NCBI RefSeq assembly: GCF_009760925.1
Contig: NZ_VRLV01000015.1
Location: forward strand, 124,001 to 188,000
DNA: 64,000 nt
Source of the DNA: Nonomuraea typhae
Lineage (GTDB): Bacteria > Actinomycetota > Actinomycetes > Streptosporangiales > Streptosporangiaceae
Direction of reading: 5' to 3'
Within the stretch, counting starts at the first letter, position 1, and each line of letters opens with the position of its first letter. The translations under genes were made by a program, and so were the position numbers. Positions 1 to 8,059 of this stretch are shown here, piece by piece. The notes beneath the pieces are model-generated. The model searched no databases and had not been told where the DNA came from. It saw nothing but the letters and a program-made list of their open reading frames with translations.

Positions 1-2
1 CT

Positions 3-1025
3 CCCCCTTCCCCGCCCACGGCGTCTCCCTCTCCCCCTCCCGGGCAGCCGGGACCGCCCGTGCCGCTGCCGGAGGAGCCGTCGGGGGAGATCGTGTCGTG
101 GCCGGTCGCAGGCAGCGGCGAACCGCTCGGGCTGGGCCCGGTGGAGGCGGCGTTCCCCGTGCCGGGCGCGCATGCCGACGAAGGCCCGGGGGCGCGGCAG
201 GAAAGCACGCCGCTCCGCCCGCCGCCGCGCCGGGGCCGGGAGGTACGCGGTCGCGGCGGGGCCGTGGTCGGCGTGGACCGCGCCACCGACCTGCTCGACC
301 TGGCCTGGGTGCCGACGCTGATGCAGGCCGCCATGTTCCAGCCGGTACGGCGGGGCGGGGCGGCCCGCTCCGGTCCCGGGATGATCCTTTCGCCCGCCGA
401 CCTGCGCGCCTACCGGCGGATGCCGGGGCCCGACCGGCTGCTCGCGCTGGTGCTCGACCACACCTGCGCCGCCGGCTGGGACCTGGCCGGGCGGCTCACG
501 CCGTACCTGGAATGGGCGTACGCCGCCCGCGCGGCCGCCTGCGTGGTCGAGGTCGGCGGCGCGGGCGCGCCGAGCGAGCTGCGGGCCGAGCGGTACGTCG
601 CGCACAGCGTGCTCGACCCCCGGGTGCCGGCCTCCCTGACCAGGGCGCGCGGGCGGGCGACCCCTCTGGCGCACGGGCTCGAGCTGGCCAGGAACGCCGT
701 CCAGCACGCCCTTCAGCACGGCTGGAGCCCGATGAGCGAGGCGCTGCTCGTCGTGGTGACCGACGGGCTCGGCAACGTGCCGCTGGAGGCGAGCATGGGC
801 GGCGGCGCGGGCGGCCGGTGGGCGGGCGAGGGCGTCCGCGACGCGGTGGAGGTGGCCGCGCGGATCGCGGAGCTGAGCCGGGTGCGGTCGGTGCTGCTGC
901 GCCCGCCGCTCCCGCTCCACCCCGACCTCGCGCAACGGCTGGCGGCCACCCTGGGCGCGAGCATGCCCGGCCCGGACGAGCGGCGGAAGCCGGCAGGTGC
1001 GGACGAGCGGTGGGGTGCGCGGTGA
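3..1025 (+). CDS. vWA-like domain protein, 5' end outside window
   Basis: The reading frame is open to the left edge, so the N-terminus is probably missing; a GTG at 60 is the first start visible. The visible part opens with a Pro/Ser-rich linker, followed by a domain resembling the vWA fold of magnesium-chelatase-type (BchD-like) proteins. A strand carries VLDHTC where a MIDAS DxSxS would be, RATPLAHGL could hold the MIDAS threonine, and LVVVTDGLGN the MIDAS aspartate. The first motif is degenerate, so metal binding is uncertain. The stop overlaps the start of the CHAT gene by 4 bases (GTGA), implying one transcript and coupled translation. In actinomycetes vWA, MoxR-type ATPase and CHAT or caspase genes occur together in proposed conflict systems. 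A partner ATPase would lie left of the window; that is inference. Confidence 0.6.
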   Translation, partial: PPSPPTASPSPPPGQPGPPVPLPEEPSGEIVSWPVAGSGEPLGLGPVEAAFPVPGAHADEGPGARQESTPLRPPPRRGREVRGRGGAVVGVDRATDLLDLAWVPTLMQAAMFQPVRRGGAARSGPGMILSPADLRAYRRMPGPDRLLALVLDHTCAAGWDLAGRLTPYLEWAYAARAAACVVEVGGAGAPSELRAERYVAHSVLDPRVPASLTRARGRATPLAHGLELARNAVQHALQHGWSPMSEALLVVVTDGLGNVPLEASMGGGAGGRWAGEGVRDAVEVAARIAELSRVRSVLLRPPLPLHPDLAQRLAATLGASMPGPDERRKPAGADERWGAR

Positions 1026-2251
1026 CGGGCGGCCTGGCGGCGCGGCCCGCGGACTCCTGGCGTGGCGGATCCCTCGGGCGGGACGCGCACGACCCGGCCC
1101 GGATGCCGGAGGAGCCCCTGGTGCCGGAGAGCGCCGTCACGCCGGTCGCCGAAACGCTCACGCGGTTCACCGCGGACCCGAGGCGGCGCATGCCGGGCGA
1201 CACCGCCCGGCTCGACGTGCAGCGGGACGGCGACGGTTTCCTGGTGATGGGCGCCCACCGCGAGATCCTGCTGCCGCGCACCGGCAACCGCCGCTACGGC
1301 CGGCCCAAGCTCGGCCTCGGCGCGCTGACCGACGACGGTGACTCCGCCCTCGACCCCCGGGAGATCCGCTACCGCATGCGCGAGTGGTCGCGCACCCACG
1401 ACGAGATCGGCGACTGGATCAACGAGCTGCGCGGCCACGTGGGAGACGCCGGCCTCGCCCTGGTGATCGTCGACGACACCGGCTTCGAGATCCCGTGGGA
1501 GCTGCTGTGGCTGCCGGAGGATCCCGGCGGGGAGCTGCGTCCCGGCTGGATGGGCGCGCTGATCAAGGTGGCCCGGTGGACCACGATCCACCGTGACGGC
1601 CGCGACCCGTCGGGCGACGAGCCGGAGGACTGCGCGGGAGAGGTCGTCGCGTTCCTGGGCGCGGGCATGGAGGGCGACTTCGCGGCGCTGTCCAGGTTCA
1701 CCGAGCGCCCCTACCAGGACCTGCCCGCCTTCCTCGCCCGGCTCAGGAGCGAGCGCGGCGGTCTCGGCCTGGTCTACATGGCCTGCCACGGCCGCTACGG
1801 AACCACCACGTCCCGGCTGGAGCTGGGCGGGCTGCGCGTGCGGGATCTGCAGGCGCCGCTGCCCGCCATCCGCGACTCCCACAGCCTGGTCTTCATGAAC
1901 GCCTGTCACTCCGCCCGCCTCGTCAACGACCTCGACCTGGGCGACAGCATCCTGCGCGGATTCGCGGAAAGCTTCCTGCGCCACGGTGCCGCCGCGGTCA
2001 TCGGCACGGTCGGCAGGATCGGCACCGCGTACGCGATGAAGACCGCCTGCTCGATCCTGGACGAGCTGGCCGGCGACCAGGATCGGCCGGTGTCGGAGGC
2101 GCTGCGCGACCTGCGGGCCAGGATCGACAGCCAGACGCCCGACGAGCCGGAGGATCCGCGCGAGCTGCTGGAGTTCCTGTACGCGTTCATGTACCTGTAC
2201 TTCGGCAACCCCCACACCCGGCTGCGGCTGCGGGAGCGCGGCCATGACTGA
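1022..2251 (+). CDS. CHAT-domain (caspase-like) protease
   Basis: Predicted 409-residue cytoplasmic protein with a CHAT (caspase HetF-associated) domain over about residues 130-400. The catalytic pair is visible: His256 in VYMACHGRYG and Cys295 in FMNACHSARL, the usual CHAT arrangement of ACHG followed by NACxSA. A conserved segment before it (FEIPWELLWLP) also fits CHAT proteins. The GTG start at 1022 is chosen because it overlaps the preceding stop by 4 bases; no earlier start is needed to cover the domain. The 3' end overlaps the GlgX-like gene by 8 bases. CHAT proteases are effectors or processing enzymes in bacterial conflict and programmed-death systems (family knowledge, e.g. the Craspase TPR-CHAT protein). 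The substrate here is unknown, although the operon neighbours are the first candidates. Confidence 0.85.
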   Translation: MTGGLAARPADSWRGGSLGRDAHDPARMPEEPLVPESAVTPVAETLTRFTADPRRRMPGDTARLDVQRDGDGFLVMGAHREILLPRTGNRRYGRPKLGLGALTDDGDSALDPREIRYRMREWSRTHDEIGDWINELRGHVGDAGLALVIVDDTGFEIPWELLWLPEDPGGELRPGWMGALIKVARWTTIHRDGRDPSGDEPEDCAGEVVAFLGAGMEGDFAALSRFTERPYQDLPAFLARLRSERGGLGLVYMACHGRYGTTTSRLELGGLRVRDLQAPLPAIRDSHSLVFMNACHSARLVNDLDLGDSILRGFAESFLRHGAAAVIGTVGRIGTAYAMKTACSILDELAGDQDRPVSEALRDLRARIDSQTPDEPEDPRELLEFLYAFMYLYFGNPHTRLRLRERGHD

Positions 2252-4793
2252 GCCCTCGCTCGTGCTCGAACCGGTGATCAGCTGGCCGAGGGAGGCCCGG
2301 CCGGGCCAGACGTATCTCATGACGGTGGACCTGCGGGCCGAGGTGGAGGAGTGGCCGTTCGAGGAGGAGGAGTTCGCCTTCACCTGCCTGCTGGACGCGC
2401 GGCCCCTGTTCACCTGCTCCGCGCTCGACGACCCGGTCCTGGTGGTGCACCGGTTCGGCGGCACGTACCGGCCGGTGCGCTATCTGCTCACCGCCGACGC
2501 CGCGCTGCCGCCCGACGAGGGGCCGGGCGCGATCTGGGTCACGATCAGCACCCGCTGGGGTGTGCCGGTGCGGACGATCGAGCTGCCGGTGGGACGGCGG
2601 CCGGCCGCGGCCCCGGTCCGCCAGGAGATCGTGGTGCCCGTGGAGCGGCCTCCCGGCGACGGCATCGAGGTCTGGCCGGGCGAGCCGTACCCGCTGGGGG
2701 CGAGCTGGGACGGCGTGGGCACGAGCTTCGCGCTCTACTCCGAGGTGGCGGAGCGGGTCGAGGTGTGCCTGTTCGACGACGAGCGGCGCGAGACGAGGAT
2801 CGAGCTGCCGGAGGTGGACGGGTACGTCTGGCACGGCTACCTGCCGGGGATCATGCCGGGTCAGCGGTACGGCTTCCGCGTGCACGGGCCCTACGACCCC
2901 GCCTCCGGGGTGCGGTGCAACCCGGCGAAGCTGCTGCTCGACCCGTACGCCAAGGCGGTCGAGGGCGACATCGCCTGGAACGAGGCCCTGTTCTCCTACC
3001 ACTTCGACGACCCGGGCACGCTCAACACCGGCGACAGCGCCCCGTACATGCCGCGCAGCGTGGTCATCAACCCCTTCTACGAGTGGGGCGCCGACCGGCC
3101 GCCACGCACGCCGTACCATCGCACGCTGATCTACGAGGCGCACGTGCGCGGGATGACCATGCTGCACCCCGCGGTGCCGCCCGAGGAGCGCGGCGGCTAC
3201 ACGGCCCTGGCGCACCCCGCCGTGATCGAGCACCTGCTGTCGCTGGGGGTGACCGCGCTGCTGCTGATGCCCGTGCACCAGTTCTTCTCCGAGCACCCGC
3301 TGATCGAGCGCGGCCTGGTCAACTACTGGGGTTACAACTCGCTGGCCTACTTCGCGCCGCACAACGCCTACTCCCGCAGCGGGCAGCGGGGGCAGCAGGT
3401 CATCGAGTTCAAGGACATGGTCAGGCGCCTGCACGAGGCCGGCATCGAGGTGATCCTCGACGTCGTCTACAACCACACCGCCGAAGGCGACCACCGGGGG
3501 CCGACGCTCAGCTTCCGCGGCATCGACAACGCGACCTACTACCTGCTCGACACCGACCGCCGCCGCTACCTCGACTACGCCGGCTGCGGCAACACCTTCA
3601 ACGCCATCTCCCCGCACGGGCTGCAGCTGGTCATCGACTCGCTCCGGTACTGGGTGCTGGAGATGCACGTGGACGGCTTCCGCTTCGACTCCGCGCCGGC
3701 GCTGGCCCGCACGTTCGGCGACTTCGACCGGCTGGCCGCCTTCTTCTCGCTGATGCAGCAGGATCCGATCCTGAGCCAGGTCAAGCTGATCGCCGAGACG
3801 TTCGACGTCGGCCCTGGAGGCCGGCAGGTGGGTAACTTCCCGCCGCTGTGGATGGAGGAGAACGCCCTCTACCAGGACACGATGCGCGGCCTGTGGCGGG
3901 GCGACGCGGTGACGGTGGCGGAGTTCGCCGCCCGTTTCACCGGCTCGCCCGACCTGTACGGGACGACCGGCCGCCGGCCGCAGGCGTCGGGCAACCTCAT
4001 CACCCACCACGACGGGTTCACCCTCACCGACCTGGTCTCCTACAACGACAAGCACAACGAGGCCAACGGCGAGGACAACAGGGACGGCACCGACGACAAC
4101 CGCTCGTGGAACTGCGGCGTGGAAGGCGTGGCCGACGACCCCGCGATCGTCGCCCTGCGCCAGCGCCAGCGCCGCAACCTGCTGGCGACGCTGTTCCTGT
4201 CGCAGGGAGTACCGCTCCTGCTGCACGGCGACGAGTTCGGCCGCACCCAGGCGGGCAACAACAACCCCTACTGCCAGGACAACGAGACGACCTGGCTGGA
4301 CTGGTCGCTCGCCCGGACGAACGGCGAACTGCTGGACTTCGTCCGCCTGCTGTCCGGGCTGCGGCGCGAGCATCCGATCTTCCGGCGCCGCCGCTTCTTC
4401 GTCGGCCAGGTCCCCGGGCGCCTCGCGGGCAGCGGGCCGGACCTGGCCTGGTTCGCCCCTTCGGGCGCGGAGCTGAGCCCGCCGGAGCAGCGAACGGCCC
4501 TGGCCGAGGCGGTGGCGATCCTGCTGAACGGGCAGGCCATCACCGAGTCCGACGAGCGGGGCCGGCCGATCGTGGACGACACGTTCCTGGTGCTTCTCAA
4601 CTGCCGGCACGAGCCGGTGACCTTCGTCCTGCCCCGGCCCGGCTGGTGGTGGCGGCCGCTGATCGACACCTTCGCGGAGCGGACGCCCGGCACGGAGGGC
4701 CCGGCGCGACCGGGCGGAAGCGCCGTGCCGCTCCAGCCTCGTTCCCTGCACCTGCTGAGGCGGGCGGCCGCTCACCCGGGGCGCAGCGAGTAG
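2244..4793 (+). CDS. glgX: GlgX-type glycogen debranching enzyme with extra N-terminal domain
   Basis: 849-residue protein. Residues about 1-120 form an unrecognised, probably beta-rich domain with acidic EEEEFAF and HRFGGTYR motifs. It is followed by a CBM48-like module (about 135-240) and a GH13 isoamylase/GlgX catalytic barrel. Active-site signatures are intact: DVVYNH (Asp406), DGFRFD with nucleophile Asp482, LIAETFDVG with acid/base Glu518, and HHD with Asp590. The GlgX-typical stretches around VGNFPP and EANGEDNRDGTDDN are present. It should cleave alpha-1,6 branches of limit-dextrin glycogen. Standard GlgX proteins are about 650-720 residues; the excess is the N-terminal domain. The start overlaps the CHAT gene by 8 bases, so it is co-translated with vWA and CHAT genes rather than with glycogen genes. 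The 3' end overlaps the convergent gene by 22 bases. Confidence 0.88.
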   Translation: MTEPSLVLEPVISWPREARPGQTYLMTVDLRAEVEEWPFEEEEFAFTCLLDARPLFTCSALDDPVLVVHRFGGTYRPVRYLLTADAALPPDEGPGAIWVTISTRWGVPVRTIELPVGRRPAAAPVRQEIVVPVERPPGDGIEVWPGEPYPLGASWDGVGTSFALYSEVAERVEVCLFDDERRETRIELPEVDGYVWHGYLPGIMPGQRYGFRVHGPYDPASGVRCNPAKLLLDPYAKAVEGDIAWNEALFSYHFDDPGTLNTGDSAPYMPRSVVINPFYEWGADRPPRTPYHRTLIYEAHVRGMTMLHPAVPPEERGGYTALAHPAVIEHLLSLGVTALLLMPVHQFFSEHPLIERGLVNYWGYNSLAYFAPHNAYSRSGQRGQQVIEFKDMVRRLHEAGIEVILDVVYNHTAEGDHRGPTLSFRGIDNATYYLLDTDRRRYLDYAGCGNTFNAISPHGLQLVIDSLRYWVLEMHVDGFRFDSAPALARTFGDFDRLAAFFSLMQQDPILSQVKLIAETFDVGPGGRQVGNFPPLWMEENALYQDTMRGLWRGDAVTVAEFAARFTGSPDLYGTTGRRPQASGNLITHHDGFTLTDLVSYNDKHNEANGEDNRDGTDDNRSWNCGVEGVADDPAIVALRQRQRRNLLATLFLSQGVPLLLHGDEFGRTQAGNNNPYCQDNETTWLDWSLARTNGELLDFVRLLSGLRREHPIFRRRRFFVGQVPGRLAGSGPDLAWFAPSGAELSPPEQRTALAEAVAILLNGQAITESDERGRPIVDDTFLVLLNCRHEPVTFVLPRPGWWWRPLIDTFAERTPGTEGPARPGGSAVPLQPRSLHLLRRAAAHPGRSE

Positions 4794-5962
4794 GCGATCA
4801 CCTCGTCGGGCAGCTCGGCGACGCGGGCCAGCTCGCCGGTGGTGATGTTCCAGCCGAGCAGCCTGTCCTTGCTCTCGATGACCACCGTGTCCTGGCTCAT
4901 CCAGCCGCGCACGGGGCAGCCGCCCTTCCCGCACCGCATGTCGGGAGAGTCGCCCCAGGGCAGCAGCAGCGTCCTGACCACCCGTCCGGTGGCGATCTCG
5001 GCCACGACGACGACGTCGGCCTGCCCCGGCCGGCCGGGGGCGGAGGCCGATTGGGCGACGAGGCCGTCACGCTGCCATCCGTGGTTGCCCAGGACGCCCA
5101 CGGGCATGCCGCCCTTGTCGGTGACGCCCTGGACGTCCAGCCGCACCTCCGACCCGCCCTCCTGAAGGACCGTCCAGCCGCCGGCCGCGGGCGAGACGAT
5201 CCTGAGGTCGCGGTAGCCCGCCACACCCGCGAAGCCCTTGTACGGCTGCCGCCGCGCCTTCCCGGTGGCCAGGTCGAGCAGGTAGTTCGCCTTCTCCTGT
5301 TCGACGAGGAGACGTTCGCCGCGCCAGAGCACCACCTCGTTGAACCCGGGCAGAGGGTAACGCCTGGCCTGGCCGATCACGAGGTCGACGACCACCACCT
5401 CGTCCTTCTGCGGGAAGGCGGCCTTCGTCCCGTCGGGGGCCAGCGAGTTGGGCTTCAGCGGCGTCCCGCGGTTGCCGTCGGCGTCCACGGAGTCGGCCGG
5501 CTTCACCTCGAGGGGGATGCGGCCACCGGCCTTCATCATGTAGATCCGCCCGTCGCCGAACTCCGCCAGCGCCACGACAGGTCCGGGAGCCCAGCTCACG
5601 ACGGGGATTTCAGCCCATTTTTCCGGCAGCGCGGCCGCCAGCCCGGGCAACCCCTGCTCGGCGCGGGCCGCGGGCGCCCGGTCCATCGAACGCGTCGCGG
5701 GGGCGGGGCGCGTGAGCGTCGCGGGGGCCGGGGGCGTGAGCGTCGCGGCCGGGGTCACCGTGCCGGCGCGCTCGGCCTTCTGCGGGAACACGACGATCCC
5801 CGCCGCGACCAGCGCGGCCGTCACGGCCACCGCGGCCACCGCCCACCGGCGGCGGGCACGGCTGCGCGTGCGCAGCCGCCACAGCTCGCCCGCGTGCGAC
5901 GTCCCCTCCGGCAGGGTCTCGGCCAGGTCCCTGAAGAGCTCCCGCAGCCGCTGGTCCGTCAT
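4772..5962 (-). CDS. membrane-anchored WD40/propeller-like protein, putative anti-sigma partner
   Basis: 396-residue protein with a cytoplasmic N-terminus (about 45 residues, rich in Arg just before the membrane), one transmembrane helix at about 48-68 (WAVAAVAVTAALVAAG), a Pro/Thr/Ala-rich linker, and a long extracellular region of short repeated beta-strand segments that could form a propeller-like sensor. Two nearby cysteines occur in MRCGKGGCP. The ATG start at 5962 overlaps the stop of the sigma-factor gene by 4 bases (ATGA), so the two are translationally coupled. In actinobacteria SigE-family sigma genes are often followed by such single-pass proteins. No zinc-binding anti-sigma motif is visible, so the anti-sigma role is inferred from position and topology only. 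Confidence 0.7.
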   Translation of the reverse strand: MTDQRLRELFRDLAETLPEGTSHAGELWRLRTRSRARRRWAVAAVAVTAALVAAGIVVFPQKAERAGTVTPAATLTPPAPATLTRPAPATRSMDRAPAARAEQGLPGLAAALPEKWAEIPVVSWAPGPVVALAEFGDGRIYMMKAGGRIPLEVKPADSVDADGNRGTPLKPNSLAPDGTKAAFPQKDEVVVVDLVIGQARRYPLPGFNEVVLWRGERLLVEQEKANYLLDLATGKARRQPYKGFAGVAGYRDLRIVSPAAGGWTVLQEGGSEVRLDVQGVTDKGGMPVGVLGNHGWQRDGLVAQSASAPGRPGQADVVVVAEIATGRVVRTLLLPWGDSPDMRCGKGGCPVRGWMSQDTVVIESKDRLLGWNITTGELARVAELPDEVIAYSLRPG

Positions 5963-6444
5963 ATCAGCACCTCCTCCAGCTCGGGAGCGACCTCGCGCAA
6001 CCGCTTCAGCGCCGCGTGCGTCTGGCTCTTCACCGTCCCGGACGAGACTCCGAGGATCGCGGCGACCTCTCCGACGGGCAGGTCCTCGTAGAAGCGCAGC
6101 ACCAGCACCGCCCGCTGCCTCACCGGCAGCCTGGTCAGCGCGCGGGCGAAGACCACCTTCAGGTCCGAGTCCCCCGAAGTGTCGTGATCCGCGTGGTCGG
6201 GCGGCTCCTCGTAGGCGAACTCCCGCCGCCTGCGCCACCTGGACGCCACGTCCCTGTACAAGGTGGTGCGCACATAGCCGGCCGGGTCGGTGTGCACTTT
6301 CGGCCAGCGGCGCGCCAGCTTGATCAGGGCATCCTGGAGCACGTCCTCGGCCACGTGCCTGTCGCCGCTGATGAGGATGGCCGCGCGCAGCAGCCGCGGG
6401 TGCCAGGCGGCGACGAAGGCTTCGAACGCCGCGGAATCCGTCAT
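5959..6444 (-). CDS. SigE-family ECF RNA polymerase sigma factor
   Basis: 161-residue protein. A region 2 domain lies at about 8-75 (LLRAAILISGDRHVAEDVLQDAL), followed by a short acidic linker and region 4 at about 105-155 (LPVRQRAVLVLRFYEDL, then an HTH with GVSSGTVKSQ). Length and layout match the SigE family of ECF sigma factors in actinomycetes. The ATG at 6444 is the natural start because conserved sigma-2 sequence begins a few residues later. The downstream gene is coupled by a 4-base overlap and encodes a single-pass membrane protein likely to sense an extracytoplasmic signal. Target promoters cannot be told from this window. Confidence 0.9.
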   Translation of the reverse strand: MTDSAAFEAFVAAWHPRLLRAAILISGDRHVAEDVLQDALIKLARRWPKVHTDPAGYVRTTLYRDVASRWRRRREFAYEEPPDHADHDTSGDSDLKVVFARALTRLPVRQRAVLVLRFYEDLPVGEVAAILGVSSGTVKSQTHAALKRLREVAPELEEVLI

Positions 6445-6506
6445 ATAGAGAAGACGCGCGGGAGGGGGTGAACGGTTGGGTCCGTCCGGAAATCGGGGGT
6501 CCGGCG

Positions 6507-7229
6507 TCAGCCGGTCACCGCGGCGGCGAGGGTGACGACCGCGCTGACGAGGAGCGCCACCAGCAGCACCTTGCGGAAGCGGTCGGCGTCGATGCGCTTG
6601 AAGACGGCGTTGCCGGCGTACCAGCCCAGTTGCACGATGGGCAGGCCCACGAGGCCGATCCAGATTGACTGGGTGTTCACCTCGCCGGCCACGGCGAACC
6701 CGACCAGGCTGAGCACGCTGGTGCCGGCGAACACCGCGGCGAGCGTGGCGCGGAACCTCTCGGGCTCGTAGCCCATGCCTTGGAAGGCGGCGACCATGGG
6801 CGGCCCGTTGGTGCCGGTGGAGGTGGACAGCGCGCCGGAGAGCAGGCCGACTCCCACCAGGACCGGGACGTTGCCGTGCACCTTCACCTGCCGCCACACC
6901 ATCACCGTGCAGCCCAGGACGCCGACGCCGATCAGCGCGGTGAGCACGCGCTCGGAGGTCACCGCGTACACCCACAGGCCGATGGGCATGCCGACGACGA
7001 TCCCGGCCATCGCGATCATGGCCACCTTCCACTCGGCGTGGTGACGCTGGCGCACGGCGATCGTGACGGTCATGGCCAGGGCGGACATCGTGGTGGCGAC
7101 CACCGCGGTGTGGGGGTCGACGGTGAGGGCCAGCAGCGGAGTGGCGACGAGGGCGTATCCGAATCCGGTCACCGCGTGCACCGTTGACGCGAGAAGGATG
7201 ATCACGGCGGCGGCCAGCAGCGTGGACAT
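6507..7229 (-). CDS. TSUP (TauE/SafE) family permease
   Basis: 240-residue integral membrane protein with about 8 hydrophobic helices. It shows the TSUP hallmark of two homologous halves with glycine-rich helix starts such as VHAVTGFGYALVATPLL near the N-terminus and GVGLLSGALSTSTGTNGPP at mid-protein. TSUP proteins move sulfite, sulfoacetate or other organic anions across the membrane, coupled to ion gradients. No sulfur-metabolism gene lies next to it, so the substrate is open. It ends 62 bases upstream of the sigma gene start on the same strand. An AT-rich 110-base gap precedes the divergent hydrolase gene. Confidence 0.85.
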   Translation of the reverse strand: MSTLLAAAVIILLASTVHAVTGFGYALVATPLLALTVDPHTAVVATTMSALAMTVTIAVRQRHHAEWKVAMIAMAGIVVGMPIGLWVYAVTSERVLTALIGVGVLGCTVMVWRQVKVHGNVPVLVGVGLLSGALSTSTGTNGPPMVAAFQGMGYEPERFRATLAAVFAGTSVLSLVGFAVAGEVNTQSIWIGLVGLPIVQLGWYAGNAVFKRIDADRFRKVLLVALLVSAVVTLAAAVTG

Positions 7230-7338
7230 CTCTCACACTTTGCCATAGATCTCCTGAAATAGACCAGTATTCTCGGTAAAGCGGATTAGCCACCCATCAT
7301 GAATTCCTGGCAATTACCATAAATTAGGAGAAAATCAC

Positions 7339-8037
7339 GTGGCTGGTCAGGAGCCTGGGCACTACGTCGTCAGCCCGGCACTCGATGGCGCCCCGGCCGT
7401 CGTCTTCGTCCCCGGCCTGGGCGGCAGGACGGCCTTCGTGGACCGGTGGAACGCACCCGGCTGGGAACCCGTCATCCACCGGGCCATCTGGAGCGAGCCG
7501 ATGCGCGCGGTCCCCATCGACGAGCGCGGCGCGGCGCTCGCCGCCGTCATCGCACGCTCCGGCGCCACGGACGTCGTGCTGGCCGGCCACAGCATGGGCG
7601 GGCTGGTCTGCCTGGAGGCGGCCCGGCACCTGGAGGAGCGGCTTCGCGGCGCCGTCCTCATGTGCCAGTACCCGCCGCACCGCACTCCCCTCTCGCCTCT
7701 GGCCGAGCTGCCGGACCGGGCGCTGGCCGAGGAGATCGAGGCGCCGCCCCACATCAGGGAGACCGCGGCCCTTCCCGAGTACGCGCGGCTGTGGCGCGCC
7801 GAATACCGGCTGCTCAACCGCTATCTGGAGGCGGACCCGCGCCCGACGCTCAAGGCGCCGATCATCGCGGTCGGCGCCACCGGTGACGCCAGCTCCTGGA
7901 ACGCCGAGTGCCTCGACGACTGGAGCCGGTACACGACCGCGTATCTGACAGTCCACATGATCGGCGGCGGCCACGACGTCGTCGAGCGGCTGCCCCCCGA
8001 GACCCTCCGCGCATGGGCCGGGGAACTGCGCGGCTGA
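7339..8037 (+). CDS. alpha/beta hydrolase, type II thioesterase-like
   Basis: 232-residue alpha/beta hydrolase. The nucleophile elbow GHSMGG (about residue 83-88) carries the catalytic Ser, and GGGHDVVER near the C-terminus carries the catalytic His. The GTG start at 7339 follows an AGGAG box 8 bases upstream. It is convergent with the PKS gene, only 6 bases separating the stops. The size and location fit a type II thioesterase that clears mis-primed carrier proteins, or a product-releasing hydrolase for the adjacent polyketide locus. The PKS has no thioesterase domain of its own, which makes a release role attractive; this is inference from context. A generic esterase is the alternative. Confidence 0.75.
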   Translation: MAGQEPGHYVVSPALDGAPAVVFVPGLGGRTAFVDRWNAPGWEPVIHRAIWSEPMRAVPIDERGAALAAVIARSGATDVVLAGHSMGGLVCLEAARHLEERLRGAVLMCQYPPHRTPLSPLAELPDRALAEEIEAPPHIRETAALPEYARLWRAEYRLLNRYLEADPRPTLKAPIIAVGATGDASSWNAECLDDWSRYTTAYLTVHMIGGGHDVVERLPPETLRAWAGELRG

Positions 8038-8059
8038 CCCCGGTCACTCGGTCAGCCGC
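8030..8059. terminator. hairpin between convergent hydrolase and PKS genes
   Basis: A perfect 10-base stem (GCGGCTGACC at 8030-8039 and its complement at 8050-8059) with a 10-base loop spans both stop codons of the convergent genes. There is no clear U-tract on either side. The position suggests a bidirectional terminator. Confidence 0.5.

Noticed and set aside
2187..4934. Long minus-strand open frame of over 900 codons opposite the GlgX gene
   Set aside because: It is a high-GC antisense shadow: its translation is low-complexity Arg/Val/Gly-rich without motifs, while the plus strand encodes a full GlgX.
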